Assembly (NCBI GenBank): GCA_031178305.1
Contig: JAPSJG010000130.1
Coordinates: 1-8,975 of the forward strand
Reading direction: 5' to 3'
Length of the DNA: 8,975 nt
From: Sinorhizobium sp.
GTDB lineage: Bacteria > Pseudomonadota > Alphaproteobacteria > Rhizobiales > Rhizobiaceae
Positions 1 through 6,048 of the stretch are shown piece after piece. Every line of letters begins with the position of its first letter. Position 1 is the stretch's first letter. The notes below the pieces were generated by a model. The model was not told the DNA's origin, did no database searches, and worked only from the letters and a program-made list of their open reading frames with translations. The translations under genes and the position numbers were made by a program.

Positions 1-578
1 CGATCTTCGATATCAAGATGCCGCGCATGGACGGCATGGAACTGTTGCGTCGCCTGAGGCAAAAGTCGGATCTTCCGGTGATCTTCCTCACCTCCAAGGA
101 TGAGGAGATCGACGAACTCTTCGGCCTCAAGATGGGCGCTGACGATTTCATCACCAAGCCCTTTTCCCAGCGGCTTCTCGTCGAGCGCGTCAGGGCCATA
201 CTGCGCCGCGCCACCAGCCGCGACATCGCCGCGGCCGGCGCCGGCGGCGCCAAGAATTCCGACGCGCCCTCGCGCTCGCTGGAGCGCGGGCAGCTCGTCA
301 TGGACCAGGAGCGACATACCTGCACCTGGAAAAACGAGCCGGTGACGCTGACCGTGACGGAATTTCTCATCCTGCATTCGCTGGCGCAGCGGCCGGGGGT
401 GGTGAAAAGCCGCGACGCGCTGATGGATGCCGCCTATGATGAGCAGGTCTATGTCGACGACCGGACGATCGACAGCCACATCAAGCGGCTTCGCAAGAAG
501 TTCAAGATGGTCGACAACGAGTTCGACATGATCGAAACGCTCTACGGTGTCGGCTACCGCTTTCGCGAGACGGCCTGA
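1..578 (+). CDS. chvI: ChvI response regulator (OmpR/PhoB family), 5'-truncated by window edge
   Basis: The reading frame is open from base 3 to a TGA at 576-578, giving 191 visible residues. About 49 N-terminal residues lie outside the window if the protein has the usual length near 240. The visible part begins at the phospho-acceptor aspartate motif FDIKMPRMDGME. The receiver continues with the conserved Thr (FLTSK) and Lys (ITKPF), then a linker rich in Ala/Gly, then a winged-helix DNA-binding domain ending in IETLYGVGYRF. This is a cytoplasmic transcription factor phosphorylated by its partner kinase. The ChvI assignment rests on the sequence and on the exoS/chvG gene that follows. In Sinorhizobium and Agrobacterium this pair (known from the literature) controls exopolysaccharide, motility, acid response and host interaction. 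No clear terminator follows it. Confidence 0.95.
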   Translation, partial: IFDIKMPRMDGMELLRRLRQKSDLPVIFLTSKDEEIDELFGLKMGADDFITKPFSQRLLVERVRAILRRATSRDIAAAGAGGAKNSDAPSRSLERGQLVMDQERHTCTWKNEPVTLTVTEFLILHSLAQRPGVVKSRDALMDAAYDEQVYVDDRTIDSHIKRLRKKFKMVDNEFDMIETLYGVGYRFRETA

Positions 579-665
579 CGATTCCCCACGGGACTTGCGG
601 TCGCCCGCGGGACTTGCCTTGGCGCAGTTTGTGGCGCATGAGGAGCGGCGCGAAGGCAAGGCAAG

Positions 666-770
666 CCTACAGCGCCGCGCGTCTTATCAGACGCGCGAAG
701 GTCGCCGTCGCACTTTGAAAGTGCTGCATGTCTTTGTCCTTAAATCGAGGTCGATGCAAGGAAACATGCA
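666..770. repeat. Rhizobial intergenic palindromic repeat (RIME/ABC-like)
   Basis: Three stem-loops follow one another. The first is a 9-bp perfect stem (676-684 with 689-697, loop TATC). The second is a 6-bp stem, GCACTT at 710-715 with AAGTGC at 719-724. The third is a long imperfect hairpin with TGCATGT (725-731) pairing ACATGCA (764-770) and, inside it, TCCTT (737-741) pairing AAGGA (758-762). From memory, near-identical wording occurs in many Rhizobium and Sinorhizobium intergenic regions, so I call it a dispersed repeat. Which named family (RIME, or the A/B/C motif elements) is not certain. Confidence 0.7.
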
Positions 771-894
771 GTTGATCACAGGCAGTGGACTCGTTTCGAG
801 ACCGCGGAGCGTGCGGCCGCATAACCGACATCGCACCCACGGTGGCGGGCCGGCCGACCGGCTGTCGGAATGATAGCGACGACATTCTCGTCGC

Positions 895-899
895 AGGAG
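895..899 (+). promoter_or_regulatory. Shine-Dalgarno AGGAG that points to a TTG start for exoS
   Basis: AGGAG ends 8 bases before TTG at 908-910, which is ideal spacing. The ATG at 785 has no comparable site. The TTG gives 593 residues, close to the length near 595 that I recall for ExoS/ChvG; starting at 785 would add 41 residues with no family resemblance. Confidence 0.75.
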
Positions 900-907
900 C
901 GGAAGAC

Positions 908-2689
908 TTGGTAGAAGTCTTGCAGGGCGATATCGAAGACTCAGACGGGAGGACATCCGCGCGCGGCCAGCGCCGTTGGGCGCATCCCTTCACGCTGATC
1001 CGGCGACTCTTCGGCAACGCCGTCTTTTCGAGCCTCACGCGTCGGATCGTCTTCTTCAACCTCGTCGCACTCGTCGTACTCGTCGGCGGGATCATGTACC
1101 TCAACCAATTCCGCGAGGGGCTCATCGACGCTCGCGTGGAGAGCCTGCTGACGCAGGGCGAAATCATCGCCGGCGCCATCTCGGCTTCGGCATCGGTCGA
1201 CACCAACTCGATAACCATCGATCCGGAGAAGCTGCTCGAACTTCAGGCAGGCGAAAGCATCACCCCGCTTCCGAGCGACGAAGACCTGGAGTTTCCGATC
1301 ATCCAGGAGCGCGTCGCGCCGGTTCTCAGACGCCTGATCTCGCCGACGCGCACGCGCGCCCGCCTGTTCGACGCCGATGCCGATCTCCTGCTCGATTCCC
1401 GTCACCTTTACAGCGGGGGACAGGTGCTCCGCTTCGATCTGCCGCCGGTCGATCCGGAAACGCCGAGCACCGCAGAGACGATCAGCACCTGGTTCAACCG
1501 GCTGCTGCAGCCGAGCGACCTGCCGCTTTACAAGGAGCCGCCTGGTGGCAACGGCGCGATCTATCCGGAAGTGATGAATGCCCTCACCGGCGTTCGGGGC
1601 GCGGTGGTGCGCGTCACCGAAAAGGGAGAGCTGATCGTTTCCGTAGCAGTGCCGGTGCAGCGTTTCCGCGCCGTTCTCGGGGTGCTGCTGCTGTCGACCC
1701 AGGCCGGCGATATCGACAAGATCGTCCACGCCGAGCGGCTGGCCATCATTCGCGTTTTCGGCGTCGCCGCACTCGTCAACGTCATTCTTTCGCTGCTGCT
1801 TTCCTCGACGATTGCCAATCCGCTGCGGCGGCTGGCGGCCGCCGCCATTCGCGTGCGCCGCGGCGCCAAGGAACGCGAGGAAATTCCGGACTTTTCCTCT
1901 CGCCAGGACGAGATCGGCAATCTTTCGATCGCGCTCAGGGAAATGACGACCGCGCTCTATGACCGCATTGCGGCAATCGAGAATTTCGCCGCCGACGTCA
2001 GCCACGAACTCAAGAATCCACTGACCTCGCTGCGCAGCGCCGTCGAGACCCTGCCGCTCGCGCGTACGGAAGACTCGAAGAAGCGGCTGCTCGACATCAT
2101 TCAGCACGACGTGCGGCGTCTAGACCGTCTGATCAGCGATATTTCGGACGCCTCGCGGCTAGACGCCGAACTCGCCCGCAGCGACGCAAAGAAGGTCGAT
2201 CTCGAAAAGCTCCTCGGCGACCTCATCGACATTTCGCGGCAGGTCCGGGGCAGCAAGAAGCAGGTGCTCCTCGATTTCGTCGTCGACCGCAAGGACAATC
2301 AAAGGGCGAATTTCATCGTCAGCGGCTATGAGCTGCGCATCGGCCAGATCATCACCAATCTCATCGAGAATGCCCGTTCCTTCGTGCCCGAGCCGAACGG
2401 CCGCATCATCGTGCGCTTGACCCGATCACGGTCGCGCTGCCTCGTCACCATCGAGGACAACGGACCCGGCATTCAGGCGGAGGATATCGACCGCATCTTC
2501 GAGCGCTTCTACACCGACCGGCCAGAAGGGGAGGATTTCGGCCAGAATTCCGGCCTGGGCCTGTCGATCTCGCGGCAGATCGCCGAGGCACATAGCGGAA
2601 CGCTGAAGGCCGAGAACATCATCGGCAAGGACGGCCGAGTGACCGGCGCCCGCTTCATCCTTTCGCTTCCCGCCGAGCCGCACGCGTGA
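908..2689 (+). CDS. exoS: ExoS/ChvG membrane sensor histidine kinase
   Basis: This is the sensor partner of ChvI. With the TTG start the protein has 593 residues. A basic cytoplasmic N-terminus is followed by membrane segment 1 at about 47-67, a periplasmic domain of roughly 210 residues, and membrane segment 2 at about 280-302. Then come a HAMP linker, a HisKA domain with the H-box VSHELKNPL (phospho-acceptor His366), and a HATPase domain with N-box Asn488, the G1 box EDNGPGI (Asp517) and the G2 box GLGLS near 549-553. All catalytic boxes are intact. In Sinorhizobium the periplasmic protein ExoR inhibits ExoS (literature knowledge; exoR is not in this window). The stop TGA overlaps the GTG start of hprK, so the two genes are probably translationally coupled. 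An alternative start is ATG 785, which I consider unlikely. The Agrobacterium name is chvG. Confidence 0.93.
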   Translation: MVEVLQGDIEDSDGRTSARGQRRWAHPFTLIRRLFGNAVFSSLTRRIVFFNLVALVVLVGGIMYLNQFREGLIDARVESLLTQGEIIAGAISASASVDTNSITIDPEKLLELQAGESITPLPSDEDLEFPIIQERVAPVLRRLISPTRTRARLFDADADLLLDSRHLYSGGQVLRFDLPPVDPETPSTAETISTWFNRLLQPSDLPLYKEPPGGNGAIYPEVMNALTGVRGAVVRVTEKGELIVSVAVPVQRFRAVLGVLLLSTQAGDIDKIVHAERLAIIRVFGVAALVNVILSLLLSSTIANPLRRLAAAAIRVRRGAKEREEIPDFSSRQDEIGNLSIALREMTTALYDRIAAIENFAADVSHELKNPLTSLRSAVETLPLARTEDSKKRLLDIIQHDVRRLDRLISDISDASRLDAELARSDAKKVDLEKLLGDLIDISRQVRGSKKQVLLDFVVDRKDNQRANFIVSGYELRIGQIITNLIENARSFVPEPNGRIIVRLTRSRSRCLVTIEDNGPGIQAEDIDRIFERFYTDRPEGEDFGQNSGLGLSISRQIAEAHSGTLKAENIIGKDGRVTGARFILSLPAEPHA

Positions 2690-3144
2690 AAACGCCGGTG
2701 ACGAACATTCACGGAACAGCGATCGTGCTCGGCACGACCGGCTTCCTCGTGACCGGCCCTTCAGGATCGGGCAAGTCGGCGCTCGCGTTGTCCTTGATTT
2801 CGGAGGTTCGGCTTCGCGGGCGCTTTGCGGCGCTCGTCGCCGACGACCGGGTGGATCTAACGCTCACAAACAACCGGATCATCGCGCGTTGCCCGCCGGC
2901 CATTCGCGGCCTCATCGAAATTCGCGGCGCCGGCATTGCGGCGGTCGAGACCATCCCCGCCTGCATTCTCGACTGGGCGATCCTGCCGGTGAAGGCGCCC
3001 TTCAATCCCCGCTTGCCGCCCGAAAGCGAAGAATTGCAGCTGGAGGTTGGAATGGTCTTGCCGCTATTGCATCTTCCCGTTGATGACGCCATATCCTCGG
3101 TCGGTGCACTTGTCGCCTTGTTGCCCGAAAAATTAGGCATTTAG
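2686..3144 (+). CDS. hprK: Short HPr kinase/phosphorylase (catalytic domain only)
   Basis: This 152-residue protein starts with GTG inside the GTGA overlap with exoS. It carries the P-loop GPSGSGKS (residues 24-31), the ADDRV segment (52-56) and the HPrK signature around LIEIRGAGI (76-84). Family members in Firmicutes are about 310 residues and have an extra N-terminal domain; alphaproteobacterial forms lack it, as here. The enzyme phosphorylates and dephosphorylates the regulatory serine of HPr, whose gene lies 560 bp downstream. In Sinorhizobium, HPrK has been linked to succinate-mediated catabolite repression (literature). GTG at 2698 is an alternative start, four codons in, and no strong ribosome-binding site discriminates between them. 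Confidence 0.92.
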   Translation: MKTPVTNIHGTAIVLGTTGFLVTGPSGSGKSALALSLISEVRLRGRFAALVADDRVDLTLTNNRIIARCPPAIRGLIEIRGAGIAAVETIPACILDWAILPVKAPFNPRLPPESEELQLEVGMVLPLLHLPVDDAISSVGALVALLPEKLGI

Positions 3145-3230
3145 GTTTAGGCAAAGGCAAAATGGCTGGTTTTTTCGGCATTTTAAGCTTGCACTTCGCC
3201 TTTTCCTTGCCAAGATGACCGCCCCAACAG

Positions 3231-3305
3231 ATGGACGAAATTGCTGCATTGCGATATCTGACCATCGACGAGTTGCGAATGCAGTTGGAGCAAAGATACC
3301 CATGA
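3231..3305 (+). CDS. 24-residue small ORF overlapping the EIIA(Man) start (putative leader peptide)
   Basis: ATG 3231 opens a 24-codon frame that ends at TGA 3303-3305, overlapping the ATG of the EIIA gene in an ATGA junction. The peptide begins MDEIAALRYL, ends LEQRYP and is rich in Glu, Leu and Arg. An in-frame TGA at 3216-3218 shows it is not the tail of a longer gene. The ATGA overlap is the arrangement expected for translational coupling. Against it, no good Shine-Dalgarno lies upstream of ATG 3231, and 24-codon frames arise by chance. I do not recognise the peptide and assign no function. Confidence 0.35.
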   Translation: MDEIAALRYLTIDELRMQLEQRYP

Positions 3306-3703
3306 TCGGACTTGTGCTTGTCACCCATGGCAAGCTGGCGGAAGAGTTTCGGCATGCATTGGAACATGTCGTCGGTCCGCAAAGAGCAATCGAGACGGTG
3401 TGCATCGGCCCCGAGGACGACATGGACCAGCGGCGTCAGGACATCATCGACGCCGTTGAGAGCGCCAATGAAGGCGATGGCGTCATCATCCTGACGGACA
3501 TGTTCGGCGGTACGCCTTCCAACCTCGCCATTTCTGTGATGCGCAGCGGCAGTGTCGAGGTGATTGCCGGCGTCAACCTGCCGATGCTGATCAAGCTCGC
3601 GGGTGTGCGCGGCGAAAGCGACATGGACAAGGCACTTGTCGAAGCATCCGACGCAGGACGAAAATACATCAATGTCGCCAGCCGCGTACTGAGTGGGAAA
3701 TAA
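3302..3703 (+). CDS. PTS EIIA component, mannose (Man) family, stand-alone
   Basis: This is a 133-residue cytoplasmic phosphocarrier. It begins MIGLVLVTHG, with His9 matching the phosphorylated histidine of E. coli EIIA(Man), and has the conserved ILTDMFGGTPSN block with Asp66, then the motif VIAGVNLPML. A TTGGAG at 3285-3290, 11 bases upstream, supports ATG 3302. A longer frame from ATG 3215 would add 29 residues ahead of the universally conserved start. No EIIB, EIIC or EIID gene is present, so a role as regulator or phosphate acceptor from HPr is more likely than sugar transport. It is commonly named manX, EIIA(Man) or ptsM in rhizobia. The stop TAA shares its last base with the ptsH start. 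Confidence 0.93.
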   Translation: MIGLVLVTHGKLAEEFRHALEHVVGPQRAIETVCIGPEDDMDQRRQDIIDAVESANEGDGVIILTDMFGGTPSNLAISVMRSGSVEVIAGVNLPMLIKLAGVRGESDMDKALVEASDAGRKYINVASRVLSGK

Positions 3704-3993
3704 TGGACCACCTGGCAGATACGGCGCTGACGCGCGAGCTGCTCATCATCAACAAGCGCGGCCTGCACGCACGCGCCTCGGCAAAATTCGTACAGACGGT
3801 CGAGGCCTATGATGCCGAGATCACCGTTTCCAAGGACGGCATGACCGTCGGCGGCACGTCCATCATGGGGCTGATGATGCTGGCGGCCAGCACCGGCTGC
3901 ACCGTCTTCGTCACCGCAAGCGGGGCACAGGCGGAAGAGGCGCTCAACGCGCTCGATGCCCTGGTGCGCGACAAGTTTGGCGAAGAGATGTGA
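3703..3993 (+). CDS. ptsH: HPr phosphocarrier protein
   Basis: This 96-residue protein carries the His-phosphorylation motif NKRGLHARASAKF (His22, the EI site) and the Ser-phosphorylation motif GGTSIMGLMML (Ser53, equivalent to Ser46 of Bacillus HPr and the HPrK target). It is slightly longer than the usual 85-90 residues because of an N-terminal extension of about 7. ATG 3703 overlaps the EIIA stop by one base (TAATG). HPr passes phosphate to EIIA, and its Ser-phosphorylation by the upstream HprK sets its availability. The gene for EI is not in this window. Confidence 0.95.
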   Translation: MDHLADTALTRELLIINKRGLHARASAKFVQTVEAYDAEITVSKDGMTVGGTSIMGLMMLAASTGCTVFVTASGAQAEEALNALDALVRDKFGEEM

Positions 3994-4046
3994 TTTTTTG
4001 TTTTCTGCGTGATCGCAGTCGTGATCCCCTCGCTATGATCGCTTTT

Positions 4047-4110
4047 AGACTACCCGTCACCGTCCCCCTCCCCGCCCGCGCGGAGAAGGAGCGGCAGCCG
4101 GATGAGGACC
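4047..4110. repeat. Degenerate rhizobial intergenic repeat (RIME-like)
   Basis: The order of blocks (TAGACTACCCGTCACCGTCC, then a CTCCCCGC/GCGGAG imperfect stem near 4068-4084, then GGAGAAGG and GCAGCCGGATGAGG) matches, from memory, the widely dispersed rhizobial element with GGAGAAGG and CCGGATGAGG blocks. The copy seems decayed and its ends are approximate. Confidence 0.55.
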
Positions 4111-4139
4111 GATGCGAGCGAACCCCTCTTCGACATAAA

Positions 4140-4161
4140 CATATAAAGACCTCTTTATATG
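4140..4161. promoter_or_regulatory. Perfect palindrome upstream of ahcY, probable operator
   Basis: CATATAAAGA (4140-4149) and TCTTTATATG (4152-4161) are exact inverted copies separated by CC. It is AT-rich in a GC-rich context and lies 133 bp before the ahcY start, as expected for an operator of a dimeric repressor. From memory, similar ATATAAAGA inverted repeats occur before methionine-cycle genes in Rhizobiales, and an ArsR-family regulator of the SahR type is the natural candidate. The regulator is not in this window, so the link is inference. Confidence 0.6.
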
Positions 4162-4284
4162 GCGGTTGCCCTCCCTGGCAATTCCTGATAGACCGGGCGC
4201 ACGCTCCCGTGATCTAAAGCGCGGGAGGCAGTGTCATGCCGCCAAGCGCCCCAAAGGGCCTGCGCGGCCGAAAAAGATCAGCCT

Positions 4285-4288
4285 GGAG
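4285..4288 (+). promoter_or_regulatory. Shine-Dalgarno GGAG deciding the ahcY start
   Basis: GGAG ends 6 bases before ATG 4295. This fixes the start against an open-frame ATG at 4166, which would add 43 residues unlike AhcY and would run through the upstream hairpins. Confidence 0.8.
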
Positions 4289-4294
4289 AACTCC

Positions 4295-5695
4295 ATGACC
4301 GCCACTCAGGACTATATTGTCGCCGATATCGGCCTTGCCGATTTCGGCCTCAAGGAAATTGCCATCGCAGAAACGGAAATGCCGGGCCTGATGGCCTGCC
4401 GTGAGGAGTTCGGACCGACTAAGCCGCTCAAAGGAGCGCGCATCACCGGGTCGCTGCACATGACGATCCAGACGGCGGTGCTGATCGAGACGCTGGTGGC
4501 GCTCGGCGCTGAAGTGCGCTGGGCCTCGTGCAACATCTTCTCGACGCAGGACCATGCCGCGGCGGCGATTGCCGCGAGAGGCATCCCGGTCTTCGCCGTC
4601 AAGGGCGAGACCCTCGAAGAATATTGGGCCTATACGGACAAGATCTTCCAGTGGGCCGATGGCGGCTTCTCCAACATGATCCTCGACGATGGTGGCGATG
4701 CCACCATGTACATCCTGCTCGGCGCCCGCGCCGAAGCCGGCGAGAACGTGCTGTCGAATCCCGGCTCGGAAGAGGAAGAAATCCTCTTCGCCCAGATCAA
4801 GAAGCGGCTTGCCGCCTCGCCGGGCTGGTTCACCAAGCAGCGCGACGCCATCAAGGGTGTCACGGAAGAGACGACCACCGGCGTCAACCGCCTCTACCAG
4901 CTCCAGGCCAAGGGCCTGCTGCCCTTCCCGGCGATCAACGTCAACGATAGCGTCACCAAGTCGAAGTTCGACAACAAATACGGTTGCAAGGAATCGCTCG
5001 TCGACGGCATCCGTCGCGGCACCGACGTGATGATGGCCGGCAAGGTAGCGGTCGTCTGCGGCTATGGCGATGTCGGCAAGGGCTCCGCCGCGTCGCTGCG
5101 CGGCGCCGGCGCACGGGTGAAGGTGACCGAGATCGACCCGATCTGCGCGCTACAGGCCGCAATGGACGGCTATGAGGTCGTCCAGCTCGAAGACGTCGTC
5201 TCAACCGGCGACATCTTCATCACCACTACCGGCAACAAGGACGTCATCCGCATCGAGCACATGCGCGAGATGAAGGACATGGCGATCGTCGGCAATATCG
5301 GCCACTTCGACAACGAGATCCAAGTCTCAGCGCTTCGGAACCTGAAGTGGACAAACATCAAACCGCAGGTCGACATGATCGAGTTCCCGAAGGGCAACCG
5401 GCTGATCCTGCTCTCGGAAGGCCGTTTGCTCAATCTCGGTAACGCGACCGGACATCCGTCCTTCGTGATGTCGGCTTCCTTCTCCAATCAGGTGCTGGCG
5501 CAGATTGAGCTCTTCGCCAAGGGCGGGAACTACAAGAACGAGGTCTATGTTCTGCCGAAGCAGCTGGACGAGAAGGTCGCCCGCCTGCATCTCGCCAAGC
5601 TCGGCGCCAAGCTCACCGAACTGTCGGAGGAGCAGGCGGCCTATATCGGTGTGGAACGCCAGGGCCCCTTCAAGGCCGAACACTACCGGTACTAA
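4295..5695 (+). CDS. ahcY: S-adenosylhomocysteine hydrolase (adenosylhomocysteinase)
   Basis: The 466-residue cytoplasmic enzyme reversibly splits S-adenosylhomocysteine into homocysteine and adenosine, removing the inhibitory product of SAM-dependent methylation. Visible catalytic and substrate residues include His55, Cys79 (ASCN), Asp131 in DDGGD, Glu192 in EETTTG, and Lys222/Asp226 in TKSKFDNKYG. The NAD-binding loop is CGYGDVGKGSAA (about 255-266). The C-terminus ends in the family's typical HYRY, needed for subunit NAD binding. The length exceeds the 432-residue human form because of the bacterial insert near 150-185. It is intact, with no missing key residue. It has its own leader with a palindrome and is followed by an intrinsic terminator, so it is probably a single-gene unit. 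Confidence 0.98.
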   Translation: MTATQDYIVADIGLADFGLKEIAIAETEMPGLMACREEFGPTKPLKGARITGSLHMTIQTAVLIETLVALGAEVRWASCNIFSTQDHAAAAIAARGIPVFAVKGETLEEYWAYTDKIFQWADGGFSNMILDDGGDATMYILLGARAEAGENVLSNPGSEEEEILFAQIKKRLAASPGWFTKQRDAIKGVTEETTTGVNRLYQLQAKGLLPFPAINVNDSVTKSKFDNKYGCKESLVDGIRRGTDVMMAGKVAVVCGYGDVGKGSAASLRGAGARVKVTEIDPICALQAAMDGYEVVQLEDVVSTGDIFITTTGNKDVIRIEHMREMKDMAIVGNIGHFDNEIQVSALRNLKWTNIKPQVDMIEFPKGNRLILLSEGRLLNLGNATGHPSFVMSASFSNQVLAQIELFAKGGNYKNEVYVLPKQLDEKVARLHLAKLGAKLTELSEEQAAYIGVERQGPFKAEHYRY

Positions 5696-5725
5696 TCGTT
5701 ACCCGGGCAATCCACAACATCTTGT

Positions 5726-5762
5726 GGCCGCGATCTTGACAAGAGATCGCGGCCGCTTTTTT
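5726..5762 (+). terminator. Rho-independent terminator of ahcY
   Basis: An 11-bp perfect GC-rich stem, GGCCGCGATCT (5726-5736) with AGATCGCGGCC (5744-5754), has a 7-base loop and is followed by TTTTTT at 5757-5762. It lies 30 bp past the ahcY stop and separates ahcY from the downstream kinase-like gene. Confidence 0.95.
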
Positions 5763-6048
5763 GGGCAGCGCACTTTCCGGCGAATCGTCAAAGAAGTATG
5801 GTTAACTCATTGATTCGTGACGCTGGTGCGGCTTTCTGCTCGCGAGAAGTGGGGTGAGGTCGGGTGAGGCCGAGCGCATCGCTTCTCCTCGTTCCGCCGA
5901 CGGCGTTTACAAGTGGGGATGTCTTGTCGGACATGCGGCAAACAGACGGAGACAGACCGGGGATGCAATCGGAACGGACGCGAACCTTCGTTGAGACTTT
6001 CGGCCATGGCCAGCCGGCGGCGCTTTCCGCGCGAACGGGGGCGGCGGC
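5763..6048. promoter_or_regulatory. Upstream region of the DivL-like gene
   Basis: This 286-bp gene-free leader presumably contains the promoter of the divL-tsaE unit. Two GANTC sites, the CcrM methylation target of alphaproteobacteria, lie at 5782-5786 (GAATC) and 5812-5816 (GATTC). GTTAAC at 5801-5806 contains a TTAA half-site but no full TTAA-N7-TTAA CtrA box. A decamer, GGGTGAGG plus two bases, is tandemly repeated at 5852-5871. A short inverted repeat, ATGTC 5920-5924 with GACAT 5930-5934, is also present. I cannot place a -35/-10 pair with confidence. Confidence 0.45.

Larger units (their letters stand above)
579..907. other. chvI-exoS intergenic region, gene-free, hairpin-rich
   Basis: This 329-bp gap has no convincing gene. 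It holds a 10-bp direct repeat (CGGGACTTGC at 589-598 and 608-617), a 9-bp inverted repeat (CTTGCCTTG at 613-621, CAAGGCAAG at 657-665) and a block of compact hairpins at about 666-770 that resembles a rhizobial intergenic repeat. The last stretch, 771-907, leads to the exoS ribosome-binding site. I see no convincing -35/-10 pair, so whether exoS has its own promoter cannot be decided by reading. Confidence 0.7.
3994..4294. other. ptsH-ahcY intergenic region
   Basis: This 301-bp region contains no convincing gene. Reading left to right it has a T-rich stretch after ptsH without a good terminator stem, a degenerate rhizobial repeat (about 4047-4110), a perfect palindrome (4140-4161), a small hairpin (TTGCC 4166-4170 with GGCAA 4177-4181), a second hairpin (CTCCCG 4204-4209 with CGGGAG 4222-4227), and the ahcY ribosome-binding site. 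The start of ahcY transcription is probably near or just after the palindrome. Confidence 0.7.

Noticed and set aside
785..907. N-terminal extension of exoS from ATG 785
   Set aside because: It lacks a ribosome-binding site, has no family resemblance, and the TTG at 908 has an ideal Shine-Dalgarno and gives the expected length.
941..2107. Long minus-strand ORF opposite exoS (and similar ones opposite ahcY, divL)
   Set aside because: These are GC-rich shadow frames; the plus-strand frames encode recognisable domains along their full length.
3159..3184. AAAATG/CATTTT inverted repeat after hprK as a terminator
   Set aside because: The stem is only 6 bp and AT-rich with a 14-base loop, and no T run directly follows a GC-rich stem.
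3990..4217. 75-residue ORF overlapping the end of ptsH
   Set aside because: It runs through the RIME-like repeat, the palindrome and the hairpins before ahcY and resembles no protein family.
4162..4294. SAH or SAM riboswitch in the ahcY leader
   Set aside because: Two small hairpins are present, but I could not match them to the conserved core of the known SAH, SAM-II or SAM/SAH classes; a covariance-model search would settle it.
5802..5816. Full CtrA binding site (TTAA-N7-TTAA) before divL
   Set aside because: Only the first half-site is present; the second position reads ATTC.
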